From Astragalus membranaceus (Eukaryota > Streptophyta > Magnoliopsida > Fabales > Fabaceae), in the NCBI GenBank assembly GCA_039519185.1, contig CM076849.1, positions 117,508,587-117,572,586 on the forward strand: DNA of 64,000 bases, given 5' to 3'. A model generated the notes under the pieces. It saw only the letters and a list, made by a program, of their open reading frames with translations. It had not been told where the DNA came from and did no database searches. Position numbers and translations under genes: made by a program. This document shows positions 1-13,327 of this stretch, piece after piece (the first letter of the stretch is position 1; every line of letters begins with the position of its first letter).

Positions 1-110
1 CAGACTCCGAAAACCAGCGTTCTCCCCAGCATTCTGCTGATTCTGCACAGCCTGAGCCATGGCAGCCAAAGCAGCAGCAATCGCAGTGTCGTTTCTCCCA
101 TGGACAACTT
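1..110 (-). pseudogene. E1 gag, N-terminal fragment without its start
   Basis: The reverse strand matches the N-terminal part of the E3 gag at 13210-13310 almost base for base. At 110/111 it jumps directly to sequence found at 13381 in E3, so about 70 bp are missing. The lost block includes the gag start codon and the acceptor-like CAG just upstream of it. The ATG created at the junction is out of frame. The rest of gag lies outside the window. Confidence 0.8.
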
Positions 111-131
111 GGCCGGACAGACCGAACTTTT

Positions 132-143
132 GCTCTGATACCA
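132..143 (-). other. E1 primer-binding site (initiator Met tRNA)
   Basis: The reverse strand reads TGGTATCAGAGC, the complement of the 3' end of plant initiator methionine tRNA. It lies 4 bases from the LTR, the normal place for minus-strand DNA priming. Confidence 0.85.
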
Positions 144-147
144 CTAA

Positions 148-2485
148 TGTAACACCCCTTTTCTACCCGTTAATTTGTTTGTAAAAATCAGAGTTCAAAA
201 TTTCTTTCATCGCAAGGAACGTTACACATACTCAAATCGAAAAGTCGTACTTCAAATAAATAGTTCAACATCAAATATTGTGCAATACGTAGCATGCCCC
301 CAATGGAGAAAACCTCAAGCATCAGTCATCGTCACCACAACCTTGACATCAATAAAACCAACTACGCAGCGGAAAGTAAAATAAAGAGAAACCATCAAAT
401 AACATATAACAACCCAAATGGTCTTAAAACATCGAGTTCGTTTCCCCCCTGAGTGCTACGTATCAGAGCTAGACGACCCGACTCAAAATAGTGAAGATAC
501 CTAGGTCTTCACTCGTGATCACCTGCACGTTACCGCATAGGGGTAACATTCAAACAGAAGGGTGAGTCCAATTCGATCCATATAATAAATCATATGATAA
601 GCAATAAGTCAAAGTCACAGCACTAGAGTAACCACATCACAGTCATCAATTACGTCATTACAACAACTCATCACGATGTCATGTAACTATATGAAATGCA
701 ACCCACTCGCGGGCATATGCATGAGGTACCTTTCATCATCGTCGGTTAGCCTTTATGGCCTCATCGTCGCTTAGCCTTTATGGCCTCATCGTCGCTGGGT
801 TCATGCACATGGAATACATGAGACACTATGACATGCACCGCACACAAACACACAATCACAGTCAACTATGTGACCCGTCACTTACCAATTTGCCAAATAA
901 GAGGCACAGCACCTGTCAATTTATAATTACACACAACAACGTCACTATATTTCATCGTCGCTTATTATCATCGTCGTTTATCCTTTTGGGCCTCATCGTC
1001 ACTTAGCCATAAACGTCATCAATCAAACAATAGCCACTAAGGGCAAAACCGTCATTTAACTAGCCACTAGGGGCATCATCGTCATTTACACATCATCATC
1101 AATAATATTGGCCACTAAGGGCAAAAACGTCATTTAACTAGCCACTAAGGGCATCATCGTCATTTACACATCATCATCAATAATATTGGCCACTAAGGGC
1201 AAAAACGTCATTTAACTAGCCACTAAGGGAATCATCGTCATAATCACCCATTTTAACACTAAAGCGTTAAAACTGTTGGTTATACGCAAAAAGGATTTTT
1301 AAAGGACTCAATACGGCTTTACAACGTCACTGGGATGACCACCCGGGACAGCAACTTGGGCGCCCAGAAACCACCAGAAAATAATAAGTTTTTATTTTAA
1401 AAATAGGACGCACAGGTAGACAACCGAAAAAGCTTCCCAACACTTTTTGAAACGTTTAAAACGGATGCCCGAGTCAAAAGATATAGCGAAAACAGTTTTT
1501 ATTATAAATCGGGAACATCCTGGAAATGGCGCCCAGTGCCTGGGCGCCTAAGACAGAAACTTAGACATCCAGAAGCAACACAGCGCAACAGGCGCGCAAC
1601 ACGGCACACAGCGCCCTTGGCGCCCAGGAGCAACAACACGCGCACTGGCGCGCAACACAGCACACACGCACACTGGCGCACGGGCGCCATGCGCCTAGGG
1701 CAGCAACACGCGCAACACAGCACACGCTGGCGCACGGGCGCCATGCGCCCAGGGCAGCAACACGCAATGGAACATGCGCCCAGCCATGGGGCGCCAAATC
1801 CTGCACAAGACCAGCAACACAAAAACTTGGCTCATGGCGCCCAGCACAAGGGCGCCACCTCCTGCATCCAAAATGACCAAAATCCAGCAACACACAACCA
1901 CACCTATGGCGCCCTATGCGCCCATAACACCAACAAACGGATTCCGAGCAACACGAATACATCAAATCACATACAAATCATAAAAACAACATGAAATCAC
2001 ACACCGATCATGAATATGGATAGATCTAGGCTAACCCTACTCTAAAACCTATCATAAACATCTATTATATAGAAAGATAGAACTCCCCTTACCTTGGATT
2101 TGAAGAACGGAAGCCCTAGAGACAGTCACGAACAGAACCACAGCAACGGATCACGTCCCTTAGCTCCACTTGAGTCGCGACCAGTTCTCCTCCTCTCTCT
2201 TCTCCAACGGCGCTCTCACTCTCTCTATTCTCTTCTCTCAATTCGCAAATGACAACACAAAACCCTAACTCCACTTGACCTAGCCACTTCGCATAGCTTA
2301 TGGATCATGGGCTTGGGCTTTTCACTTAAGCCCAAGTTCATTCAAGTGGCGCCTCCTTTTCCTAATACCACCAACATAAAATTAATATAATTTTAATTAA
2401 TTAAATTATATCCAATAAATTAAATTAAATTAAATTCCCAATTACTTTATTAAATAAATTAATTACATATTTTTAGGGTGTTACA
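148..2485 (-). repeat. E1 5' LTR (LTR A)
   Basis: This LTR is 2338 bp and is bounded by TGTAACACCC and GGGTGTTACA. On the plus strand it contains tandem blocks built on GCCACTAAGGGC (about 1030-1240), repeats of a cATCGTCGCTTAGCC type (about 735-1015), and a GGCGCC-rich palindromic tract (about 1525-1860). Read in the element's direction, the order from its 5' end is: TGGGC/AAGCCCA hairpin (about 2310-2335), telo-box-like AACCCTAA (about 2262), GA-rich leader (about 2165-2245), then the splice-donor-like AAGGTAAGG (about 2088-2096). Confidence 0.9.
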
Positions 2486-3229
2486 AGTTGCGTCTTCAAC
2501 TCAGACAATTCCGACGCCGACATCCTGTACGGTGCCATAGACACAGGCCTCGTACCAGGTACAAGATCAATCGAGAACTCAACTTCCCTCTCCGGCGGCA
2601 CACCCGGAATTTCGTCAGGAAAAACCTCAGGAAACTCGCGTACCACTTGCAGTTCTTCAATAACAGTCTGACTCTCAGTAGACAACGATGCCATCAACGA
2701 AAATAGCTGAACTCCTTTCCTCAACTTCTTCAACTGACTAGCGGATACCAAAACAGAATCTTCTTCCCCGAAACTAACGACTTGCTACGACAGTTGATAT
2801 GGACGTGGTTATTCTCTAACCCGTCCATGCCCAAGATTACATCCAGTCCTCTCAACGGCAAGCAAACAAAATTCACAACAAAGTCCCTGCCGAAGATCGA
2901 CATGGGACACTGAGAACACACCTGGGAAGTAATCACCAACCCCTTCGCAGGAGTATCGACAACCATATCCCCATACATAGCAGATAAAACAAGACCCAAT
3001 CTTTTACAACAATCAACAGATATAAAGCAATGGGTAGCACCAGTATCAATAAGAGATTTCAGAGAAGTACCGTTAATGAAACACGTACCTCTAATAAGAC
3101 CATCCCTCTCAGCAGGCTCCTCTCCTGCCAATGCGAACACTTTCCCACTAGACCTTTCTTTCTTCGGCTTTGTACATTTTGCACTGATATGCCCAGACTC
3201 ACCACTTTTGAAACACACCACATCCTTGA
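2486..3229 (-). pseudogene. E3 pol fragment: third zinc knuckle, protease, start of RT
   Basis: The reverse-strand translation shows FKSGESGHISAKC, a third zinc knuckle in which the second Cys is Ser. It continues with the protease motif DTGATHCFIS and the PR-RT linker ending near SELSELKTQL, where E1 cuts it. The frame shifts near 2750 (LVSGKK against SFGEES in E4), so it could not be read through. It is closely similar to the E2 and E4 copies. Confidence 0.85.
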
Positions 3230-5552
3230 TGTAACACCCCTTTTCTACCCGTTAATTTAATTGGGAAAAATCAGAGTTTCAAAACATCGTACTTCAAAGA
3301 AAATAGTTCAAGATCAAATAAGTGCGCAATACGTAGCACGCCCCCAATGGGGAAAAACTCAAACATCATTCATTGTCACCACAACCGTGACATCAATAAA
3401 ACCAACTACGCAGCGGAAAGTATAAATAAGAGAAGACCATCAAAATAACATATAACAACTAAATAGGCTTAAACATCGAGTTCGTTTCCCCCCTGAGTGC
3501 TACGTATCAGAGCATGACGACCCGACTCAAAATTAGTGAAGGTACCTAGGTCTTCACTCGTGATCACCTGCACGTTACCGCATGGGGGTAACATTCAAAC
3601 AGAAGGGTGAGTCCAATTCAATCCATATAATAAATCACAGGATAAGCAATAAGTCAATGTCACAACACTAGATTAATCACATTCCAATCAGCAATCACGT
3701 CATTACAACAACTCATCACAATGTCATGTGACTCTATGAAATGCAACCCACTCGCGGGCATATGCATGAGGTACCTTTCATCATCGTCGCTTAGCCTTTA
3801 TGGCCTCATCGTCGCTTAGCCTTTATGGCCTCATCGTCGCTGGGTTCATGCACATGGAATACATGAGACACTATGACATGCATCACACACAAACACACAC
3901 AAGCACAGTCCACAATGTGACCCGTCACTTACCAATTTGCCAAATAAGAGGCACAGCACCTGTCAATTCATAATTACACACAACAACGTCGCTACAATTC
4001 AACGTCGCTTATTATCATCGTCGCTTAGCCCTTTGGGCCTCATCGTCACTTATCCATAAACGTCACCAAACAAACAATCGCCACTAAGGGCAAAACAGTC
4101 ATTTACACATCCTCATCAATAATATTGGCCACTAAGGGCAAAAATGTCATTTACACTAGCCACTAAGGGCATCATCATCATTTACACATCATCACAAATA
4201 ATATTAGCCACTAAGGGCAAAAACGTCATTTAACTAGCCACTAAGGGCATCATCGTCATTTACACATCATCACAAATAATATTAGCCACTAAGGGCAAAA
4301 ACGTCATTTAACTAGCCACTAAGGGCATCATCGTCATAATCACCCATTTTGACACTAAAACGTTAAAACTGTTGGTTACAGGCAAAGAGGATTTTAAAAA
4401 AAACTTAATACTGCTTTACAACGTCACCGTAATGACCACCGGGGACAGCCGCTTGGGCGCCCAGAAACCACCAGAAAATACTAAGTTTTTATTTTAAAAA
4501 TGAGACACACAGGTAGACAATCGAAAAAGCTTCCCAACACTTTTTGAAACGTTTAAAACAGATGCCCGAGACAAAAGTTATAGCGAAAACAGTTTTATAA
4601 AAATTTGGGAACATCTTGAAAAATGGCGCCCTAGGCGCCCAGCGCCTGGCACCTGGCGCCCAGCGCCCAGCAACACGTCACACACGCACACTGGCGCCCT
4701 TGGCGCCCAGCGTCCAGCACACACGCAACACGCACACACCCTGGCGCCCTTGGCGCCCAGCAACACGCGACGCACACACACGCACACAGCGCCCTTGGCG
4801 CCCAGCGCCCTTGGCGCCCAGCGCCTGGCGCCCAGCAACATTTCCAGCAACCAAATTTCAGCAACACAGGGAGTTGGCACAGGGCGCCCCACTCAAGGGC
4901 GCCTAATTCTGCACCTAGACAACAAAATCCAGCAACATCACAAACACAAAAATGGCGCCCTATGCGCCTATGACACCAACAACAACGAATTCGAGCAATA
5001 CAAATTCATCAAATCACATACAACTCATACAAACAACTTCAAATCGCATATCAACCGTAAAATAACATCACATCACAAATCAATCATGAATAGGAGTAGA
5101 TCTAGGCTAACCCTACTGTAAAACCTATCATACAACCTATTATATAAATTGATAGGACATCCCCTTACCTCGAATTTGAAGAATAGAAGCCCTAGAGACA
5201 GTCACGAACAAAACCACGGCAACAGGTCACGTCCCTTCCTCCTCCTTGAGCTCGCGCCCTTATCCCTTCTCTTCTCCTCTCTACGGCGCCTCTCCCCTCT
5301 CTATTCTCTCCAAATTCGCAAAATGATTCACACAAACCCTAATCTCACAAGACCTTGGGTATTCGCATATCACTTGGATCATGGGCTTGGGCTTTTCACT
5401 TAAGCCCAAGTCTAGCTAATTGGCGCCTTCATGTCCTAATACCACCTACAACATTTTAATACAATTTCTAATAATTAAATTATATCCAATTAATTAAATT
5501 AAATTCCTAAATAATTAATTAAATAAATTAATTAAATATTTAGGGTGTTGCA
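3230..5552 (-). repeat. E2 3' LTR
   Basis: This LTR is 2323 bp, from TGTAACACCCC to GGGTGTTGCA (one change from the usual TTACA). It lies next to the polypurine tract, which identifies it as the 3' LTR. It carries the GCCACTAAGGGC tandem blocks (about 4080-4330), the GGCGCC tract (about 4620-4900), a TATATAA-like box (about 5133) and the donor-like GAGGTAAGG (5163-5171), all in the element's direction. Confidence 0.92.
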
Positions 5553-5566
5553 ACTCTCCCCCACTT
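5553..5566 (-). other. E2 polypurine tract
   Basis: The reverse strand reads AAGTGGGGGAGAGT and directly abuts the 3' LTR. It is the expected plus-strand DNA primer. Confidence 0.88.
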
Positions 5567-8500
5567 AGAATATTTCGTCCTCGAAATTTACCTGATCAAA
5601 CAACTCTGGGTAGGACTCTCGCATCTTGCTCTCTAGCTCCCAAGTCATACTCTCACCGGCAGCTCCTAGCCAAACCACTTTCACCAATGCAATCCCTTTG
5701 CCTCTAAGCACTTTCACTTCGCGATCCTCAATCCGTACGGGCATTGTCTCCACAGTGAGATTATCCGGCTCCTCTACATCATCCATATGGATCACATGAG
5801 ATGAATCCGAAACATACTTCCGAAGTTGCGACACATGAAACACGTCGTGCAAATTCGAAAGATTTGGCGGTAAAGCCACTCTATAAGCCACATTTCCGAT
5901 TCTCTCAGAAATCTGATAAGGACCAACAAAGCGAGGAGTGAGCTTCTTCGACTTCAACGCTCGACCAACACCGGTAATAGGAGAAACCCTCAAGAACACA
6001 TGCTCACCCTCCTGAAACTCTAAATCTTTCCTCCGCTTGTCATGATAACTCTTCTGACGACTCTGCGAAGCCTCCATCTTTTCACGGATCATCTTGATTT
6101 TCTCTGTAGTCTCCTGGAGAATCTCCGGTCCCAACACTACACTCTCCCCCGACTCATACCAACACAACGGCGTTCTACACTTTCGACCATACAATGCTTC
6201 AAATGGGGCCATCCCGATACTGGAATGGTAACTGTTGCTATAGGTAAATTCAATCAACGCAAGGTAGGAATCCCATGAACCCCCTTGTTCCAAGACACAA
6301 GCCCTCAACCAATCTTCTAACGACTGAATTGTCCTCTCTGACTGACCATCTGTCTGAGGATGATATGCCGAACTCATTTTCAACTTTGAACCCAATTCCT
6401 TCTGCAAACCCGTCCAAAACTCAGAAGTGAACCTCGGATCCCTATCTGACACAATACTCTTCGGAACACCGTGCAACTTCACAATTTCTTTGACATAGAC
6501 CTCTGCCAACCTCGACACCGGATAAGTGACATTAATAGGAACAAAGTGAGCAGACTTTGTTAACCTATCAACGATCACCCAAATAGCGTCATGACCCCTA
6601 ACTGTATTCGGCAATCCCGTCACAAAGTCCATCGCAATGCTATCCCACTTCCACTCTGGAACTTCCAACGGTTGCATCAGCCCTGCAGGCTTCTGATGTT
6701 CAACCTTCGACTTTTGACAGGTCAAACAGGCATACACAAACTGTGCCACATCTCTCTTCATACCATACCACCAAAACATCTTTTTCAGATCTTGATACAT
6801 TTTCGTCGCTCCAGGATGGATACTCCACTTGCTATGGTGACCCTCCTCCAAAATTGCCTTTCTCATCTCTGCATCATCCGGAACACAGATCCTACCCCAG
6901 AACCTCAACACACCACGAGAATCCAATTTGAAATCTTCATCTTCAGATTGACCAATCCCATTAATTAAATCTACCAACTTGACATCTGACTTCTGAGCCT
7001 CTCTGATGCTGCCCAGAAAGTCATTATCGATCTTTAACATTCCCAGCTTGACACTGCAAGGTGTCATTTTACAAACCAAACTCAAATCTCTGAATTCCTC
7101 AATCAACTCTAATTCTTTCACCATCATTGTCGACATATGCAAAGACTTCCGGCTTAAAGCATCAGCCACGACATTAGCTTTGCCGGGATGATAATTCAAA
7201 CCGAAGTCGTAATCCTTCAAAAGCTCTAACCACCGACGCTGTCTCATATTCAACTCTTTCTGATCGAACAGATACTTTAGACTCTTATGATCACTGAACA
7301 CTTCAAACCTCGAACCATAAAGGTAGTGCCTCCAAATCTTAAGCACAAATACCACAGCAGCCAATTCCAAATCATGCGTAGGGTAATTTTTCTCATGAAC
7401 CCGTAACTGCCTCGACGCATACGCAACGACTTTCCCATCTTGCATCAGCACACCACCAAGACCCATCTTCGAAGCGTCACAATATACAACAAACGGTTCC
7501 TCCGGATTAGGCAACGTCAAAACAGGCGACGTTGTCAATCTCTTTTTCAGTTCCATAAAACTTTCCTCACACCGAGCATCCCAAACGAAAACTTTACCCT
7601 TACAAGTCAATGAGTCAACGGAAGGGCCAACTTGGAAAAACCCTCGATGAACCTCCTGTAGTACCCAGCCAAACCCAAAAAGCTTCTAATCTCTGTTGCG
7701 GACTTCGGAGCCTCCCGCTCCAACACTGCTTCCACTTTTGCCGGATCAACCGCAATACCATTACCAAAAATCACGTGCCCAAGGAAACTCACCTCTTTCA
7801 GCCAGAACTCACACTTTGATAACTTAGCATACACCTTTTTCTCTTTCAGAACTCCCAATACTGACTTCAGGTGCTCAGCATGCTCTTCCTCCGACTTAGA
7901 ATAAACTAGAATATCATCTATGAAGATCACCACAAACCAATCTAGGTAATTATGGAAAATACGATTCATATATTCCATAAATACACCAGGTGCATTGGTC
8001 ACACCGAACGGCATCACTGAATATTCATAATGCCCATACCTTGTCCTGAACGCTGTCTTCTGAACATCTTCATCCTTCACTTTAATCTGATGATATCCGG
8101 ACCTCAAATCAATTTTGCTGAAAACACGGGCACCCACTAACTGATCCATCAAATCGTAGATCCTCGGAAGCGGATACTTATTCTTGATAGTTACCTTATT
8201 CAATTGACGATAGTCCACACATAACCTCATACCCCCATCCTTCTTCTTTACCAACAATACCGGAGCTCCCCACGGTGATACACTCGGTCTCACAAACTTT
8301 TTCTCAAGCAATTCTTCGAGTTGCGTCTTCAACTCAGACAATTCCGACGCCGACATCCTGTACGGTGCCATAGACACAGGCCTCGTACCAGGTACAAGAT
8401 CAATCGAGAACTCAACTTCCCTCTCCGGCGGCACACCCAGAATTTCGTCAGGAAAAACCTCAGGAAACTCGCGTACCACTTGCAGTTCTTCAATAACAGT

Positions 8501-9933
8501 CTGACTCTCAGTAGACAACGATGCCATCAACGAAAATAGCTGAACTCCTTCTTTCCTCAACTTCTTCAACTGACCAGCAGATACCAAAATGGAATCTCCT
8601 TCCCCGAAACTAACCGACTTGCTACGACAGTTGATATGGACGTGGTTATTCTCTAACCAGTCCATGCCCAAGATTACATCCAGACCTCTCAACGGCAAGC
8701 AAATAAAATTCACAACAAAGTCCCTGCCGAAGATCGACACGGGACACAGAGAACACACCTGGGAAGTAATCACGACCCCTTCACAGGAGTATCGACAACC
8801 ATATCCCCACACATAGCAGATAAAACAAGACCCAATCTTTTACAACAATCAACAGATATAAAGCAATGGGTAGCACCAGTATCAATAAGAGATTTCAGAG
8901 AAGTACCGTTAATGAAACACGTACCTCTAATAAGACCATCCTTCTCATCAGGCTCCTCTCCCGCCAATGCGAACACTTTCCCACTAGACCTTTCTTTCTT
9001 CGGCTTTGTACATTTTGCACTGATATGCCCAGACTCACCACAGTTGAAGCACACCACATCCTTGACCTTACACTCGGCCGCCATATGACCCTTTTTACCA
9101 CAACGGTAGCAAACTCTCTCATCAGACCTGCATGTAGTACTCTTGTGGCCAGGCTTGCCACACTTAAAACAGATAATGCTAGCAGGAGCATCTCCCCCAC
9201 TAGAATTCTTACCTCCAGCAGCCCTCTGATAACTCTTACCCGCAGGAACCTCATACGGCTTGCTTCGACTCGGAAACTTACCCTTTTTCTCAAACGTAGC
9301 TTTGTAATATGCAGTACTGTTCTCCTCGAAGATCCTACAACTATCAACAAGATCAGCGAACACACGGATCTTCTGGTAACCAATGGCCTTTTTGATATCA
9401 GGCCTCAACCCATTCTCGAACTTGATGCATTTTGAGAACTCAGCTGTAGCCTCACTGTAGTGTGGATAGAATTTTGCCAGTTCCACAAACTTCGCCGCAT
9501 ATGCTGTCACAGACATACCACCCTGCTTCAGTTCCAGGAACTCTATCTCTTTCTTTCCTCGGACATCTTCAGGAAAATATTTTCTTAGAAATTCTCTGCT
9601 GAATACCTCCCAGGTAATCTCTTCCTGCACAGCCTCCAACCTCTGCTTAGTAGCCAACCACCAGTCGTCGGCCTCCTCGGCTAACATGTGGGTACCAAAA
9701 CGGACCTTCTGCTCAACAGTGCAGTCCATCACTCTGAAAATCCTCTCAATCTCTTTCAACCAAGCCATAGCACCATCTGGATCATATTTGCCCTTAAAGG
9801 TGGGCGGATTCTCTCTCTGGAAAGTAGTCAGACTCCGAAAACCAGCGTTCTCTCCAGCATTATGCTGATTCTGCACAGCCTGAGCCATAGCTTGCAGTGC
9901 AGCAGCAAGAGCAGCATCGTTTCTCCCAGCCAT
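5565..9933 (-). pseudogene. gag-pol: E2 gag-pol, broken by two frameshifts
   Basis: The three pieces are 9933-8770 (gag, 387 codons), 8812-7607 and 7610-5565. Gag starts MAGRNDAALAAAL and carries the retrotransposon-gag core and three CCHC knuckles (CFKCGKPGHKSTTC, CYRCGKKGHMAAEC, CFNCGESGHISAKC). Then come protease DTGATH, RT with FIDD, RNase H with an intact SDHKSL motif, integrase with an HHCC finger and the DDE residues (AMDF, VSDRDPRF, QSERT), and a chromodomain-like tail ending SYPELF. Frame is lost near 8780, just after VVDTP, and near 7608, after LALPLT. Both look like single-base deletions relative to E4. Such proteins build the particle, copy the RNA and integrate the DNA; this copy cannot make a full polyprotein. 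Confidence 0.93.
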
Positions 9934-9945
9934 TTCAAACTATCA

Positions 9946-12058
9946 CTGCAGCACAAACCAAAAATTTAGAACTAGTCTAACAATTTCTTAATCGTCATAA
10001 GACACCATGACAGGACAACATTGGCCGGACAGACCGAACTGCTCTGATACCACTATGTAACACCCCTTTTCTACCCGTTAATTTAATTGGGAAAAATCAG
10101 AGTTTCAAAATTTCTTTTCATCGCAGGGAATGTTACACATACTCAAATCAAAACATCGTACTTCAAATAAAATAGTTCAACATCAAATAAGTGCGCAATA
10201 CGTAGCACGCCCCCAATGGGGAAAAACTCAAACATCATTCATTGTCACCACAACCGTGACATCAATAAAACCAACTACGCAGCGGAAAGTATAAATAAGA
10301 GAAGACCATCAAAATAACATATAACAACTAAATAGGCTTAAAAACATCGAGTTCGTTTCCCCCCTGAGTGCTACGTATCAGAGCATGACGACCCGACTCA
10401 AAATTAGTGAAGGTACCTAGGTCTTCACTCGTGATCACCTGCACGTTACCGCATGGGGGTAACATTCAAATAGAAGGGTGAGTCCAATTCAATCCATATA
10501 ATAAATCACATGATAAGCAATAAGTCAATGTCACAGCATTAGAGTAATCACATCACAATCAGCAATCACGTCATTACAACAACTCATCACAATGTCATGT
10601 GACTCTATGAAATGCAACCCACTCGCGGGCATATGCATGAGGTACCTTTCATCATCGTCACTTAGCCTTTATGGCCTCATCGTCGCATAGCCTTTATGGC
10701 CTCATCGTCGTTGGGTTCATGCACATGGAATACATGAGACACTATGACATGCATCACACACAAACACACACAAGCACAGTCCACAATGTGACCCGTCACT
10801 TACCAATTTGCCAAATAAGAGGCACAGCACCTGTCAATTCATAACTACACACAACAACGTCGCTACAATTCATCGTCGCTTATTATCATCGTCGCTTAGC
10901 CCTTTGGGCCTCATCGTCACTTATCCATAAACGTCACCAAACAAACAATCGCCACTAAGGGCAAAACAGTCATTTACGCATCCTCATCAATAATATTGGC
11001 CACTAAGGGCAAACACGTCATTTACACTAGCCACTAAGGGCATCATCGTCATTTACACATCATCACAAATAATATTAGCCACTAAGGGCAAAAACATCAT
11101 TTAACTAGCCACTAAGGGCATCAACGTCATTTACACATCATCACAAATAATATTAGCCACTAAGGGCAAAAACGTCATTTAACTAGCCACTAAGGGCATC
11201 ATCGTCATAATTACCCATTTTGACACTAAAACGTTAAAACTGTTGGTTACAGGCAAAGAGGATTTTAAAAAAAACTCAATACTGCTTTACAACGTCTCCG
11301 TAATGACCACCGGGGACAGCCGCTTGGGCACCCAGAAACCACCAGAAAATAATAAGTTTTTATTTTAAAAATGAGACACACAGGTAGACAACCGAAAAAT
11401 CTTCCCACCACTTTTTGAAACGTTTAAAACGGATGCCCGAGTCAAAAGTTATAGCGAAAACATTTTTATAAAAATTTGGGAACATCCTGAAAAATGGCGC
11501 CCTTGGTGCCCAGCGCCTGGCACCTGGCGCCCAGCGCCCAGAAACACATCACACACACACACTGGTGCCCTTGGCGCCCAGCGCCCAGCACACACGCAAC
11601 ACGCACACACCCTGGCGCCCTTGGCGCCCAGCGCCTGGCGCCTGGCGCCCAGCGCCCAGCAACACGCGACGCACACACACGCACACAGCGCACAGCGCCC
11701 TTGGCGCCCAGCGCCTGGCGCCCAGCAACATTTCCAGCAACAAAAATTCAGCAACACAGGGACTTGGCACAGGGCGCCCCACTCAAGGGCGCCTAATTCT
11801 GCACCTAGACAACAAAATCCAGCAACATCACAAACACAAAAATGGCGCCCTATGCGCCTATGACACCAACAACAACGAATTCGAGCAACACAAATTCATC
11901 AAATCACATACAACTCATTCAAACAACTTCAAATCGCATATCAACCGTAAAATAACATCACATCACAAATCAATCATGAATAGGAGTAGATCTAGGCTAA
12001 CCCTACCTTAAAACCTATCATACAACCTATTATATAAATTGATAGGACATCCCCTTAC
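9946..12058 (-). other. Possible leader intron of E2 (LTR donor to gag acceptor)
   Basis: In the element's direction, the GA-rich leader ends TTCGAG|GTAAGG at 12060/12058. TTTGTGCTGCAG ends at 9946, 12 nt before the gag ATG at 9933. Splicing would remove 2113 nt, including the PBS. This is inferred from consensus sites only. Confidence 0.4.
10041..10052 (-). other. E2 primer-binding site (initiator Met tRNA)
   Basis: The reverse strand reads TGGTATCAGAGC, three bases from the 5' LTR. It would lie inside the intron proposed for this element (12058 to 9946). Confidence 0.88.
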
Positions 12059-12442
12059 CTCGAATTTGAAGAATAGAAGCCCTAGAGACAGTCACGAACA
12101 GAACCACGGCCACAGGTCACGTCCCTTCCTCCTCCTTGAGCTCGCGCCCTTCTCCCTTCTCTTCTCCTCTCTACGGCGCCTCTCCCCTCTCTATTCTCTC
12201 CAAATTCGCAAAATGATTCACACAAACCCTAATCTCACAAGACCTTGGGTATTCGCATATCACTTGGATCATGGGCTTGGGCTTTTCACTTAAGCCCAAG
12301 TCTAGCTAATTAGCGCCTTCATGTCCTAATACCACCTACAACATTTTAATACAATTTCTAATAATTAAATTATATTCAATTAATTCAATTAAATTCCTAA
12401 ATACTTAATTAAATAAATTAATTAAATATTTAGGGTGTTACA
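10056..12442 (-). repeat. E2 5' LTR
   Basis: This LTR is 2387 bp, from TGTAACACCCC to GGGTGTTACA. It has the same internal order as the 3' LTR: GCCACTAAGGGC blocks (about 10950-11200), GGCGCC tract (about 11490-11800), donor-like site (12058), GA-rich leader (about 12115-12205), telo-box-like AAACCCTAAT (about 12224) and TGGGC hairpin (about 12270-12300). It keeps the 46-bp stretch missing from the other LTR. Confidence 0.92.
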
Positions 12443-13315
12443 CTTGACCCTACACTCGGCCGCCATATGACCCTTTTTACCACAACGGTAGCAAACTCTC
12501 TCATCAGACCCGCATGTAGTACTCTTGTGGCCAGGTTTGCCACACTTAAAACAGACAATGCTAGCAGGAGCATCTCCCCCACTAGCCCTTTTACCTCCAG
12601 CAGCCCTCTGATAACTCTTACTCGCAGGAACCTCATACGGCTTGCCCCGACTCGGAAACTTACCCTTTTTCTCAGACACAGCTTTGTAATGTGCAGTACT
12701 GTCCTCCTCAAAGATCCTACAGCTATCAACCAATTCAGCGAACACACGGATCTTCTGGTAACCAATTGCCTTTTTGATGTCAGGCCTCAAACCATTCTTG
12801 AACTTGATGCATTTCGAGAACTCAGCTGTAGCCTCACTATAGTGCAGATAGAATTTTACCAATTCCACAAACTTCGCCGCATACGCAGTCACAGACATAC
12901 CACCCTGCTTCAGTTCCAGGAACTCTATTTCTTTCTTTCCTCGGACATCTTCAGGAAAATACCTTCTCAGAAATTCTCTGCTGAATACCTCCCAGGTAAT
13001 CTCTTCCTGCACAGTCTCCAACCTCTGCCTAGTAGCCAACCACCAGTCGTCGGCCTCCTCAGCTAACATATGAGTACCAAAACGGACCTTCTGCTCAATA
13101 GTGCAGTCCATCACCCTGAAAATCCTCTCGATCTCTTTCAACCAAGCCATAGCACCATCTGGATCATATTTGCCCTTGAAAGTGTGCGGATTCTCTCTCT
13201 GGAAAGTAGTCAGACTCCGAAAACCAGCGTTCTCCCCAGCATTCTGCTGATTCTGCACAGCCTGAGCCATGGCAGCCAAAGCAGCAGCAATCGCAGTGTC
13301 GTTTCTCCCAGCCAT
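12443..13315 (-). pseudogene. E3 gag, cut in the zinc-knuckle region by E2
   Basis: This is the N-terminal 290 or so residues of gag, starting MAGRNDTAIAAAL at 13315. It continues through the gag core and two CCHC knuckles (CFKCGKPGHKSTTC, CYRCGKKGHMAAEC) until E2 interrupts it. The frame is open here; the remainder is at 2486-3229. It matches E2 and E4 closely with scattered substitutions. Confidence 0.9.
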
Positions 13316-13327
13316 CTCAACTCAAAG

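Larger units (their letters stand above)
1..2485 (-). mobile_element. E1: Ty3/gypsy chromovirus (Tekay-type), partial, right end only
   Basis: This is the right-hand end of a minus-strand chromovirus that continues past the left edge. It holds the first part of gag (1-110), an initiator-Met PBS (132-143) and the 5' LTR (148-2485). It sits inside the reverse transcriptase region of E3: sequence resuming at 2486 matches the E2 copy from about 8320. The right TSD should be AGTTG (2486-2490); the left copy is outside the window. E1 and E3 share LTR wording that E2 lacks, so they belong to one subfamily. Confidence 0.85.
3230..12442 (-). mobile_element. E2: complete Tekay-type chromovirus with two frameshifts
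   Basis: The element is 9213 bp, with LTRs at both ends (3230-5552 and 10056-12442), a PBS and a polypurine tract. Perfect TSDs CTTGA flank it (3225-3229 and 12443-12447). It inserted into the zinc-knuckle part of E3 gag. The LTRs differ by point changes and a roughly 46-bp deletion near the outer end of the left one, so it is clearly older than E4. Confidence 0.95.

Noticed and set aside
1502..1994. Overlapping long open frames on both strands (Cys/Arg/Ala/Pro-rich)
   Set aside because: They come from the GGCGCC tract of the LTR, where stops are rare on both strands. The same happens in every other copy of the tract.
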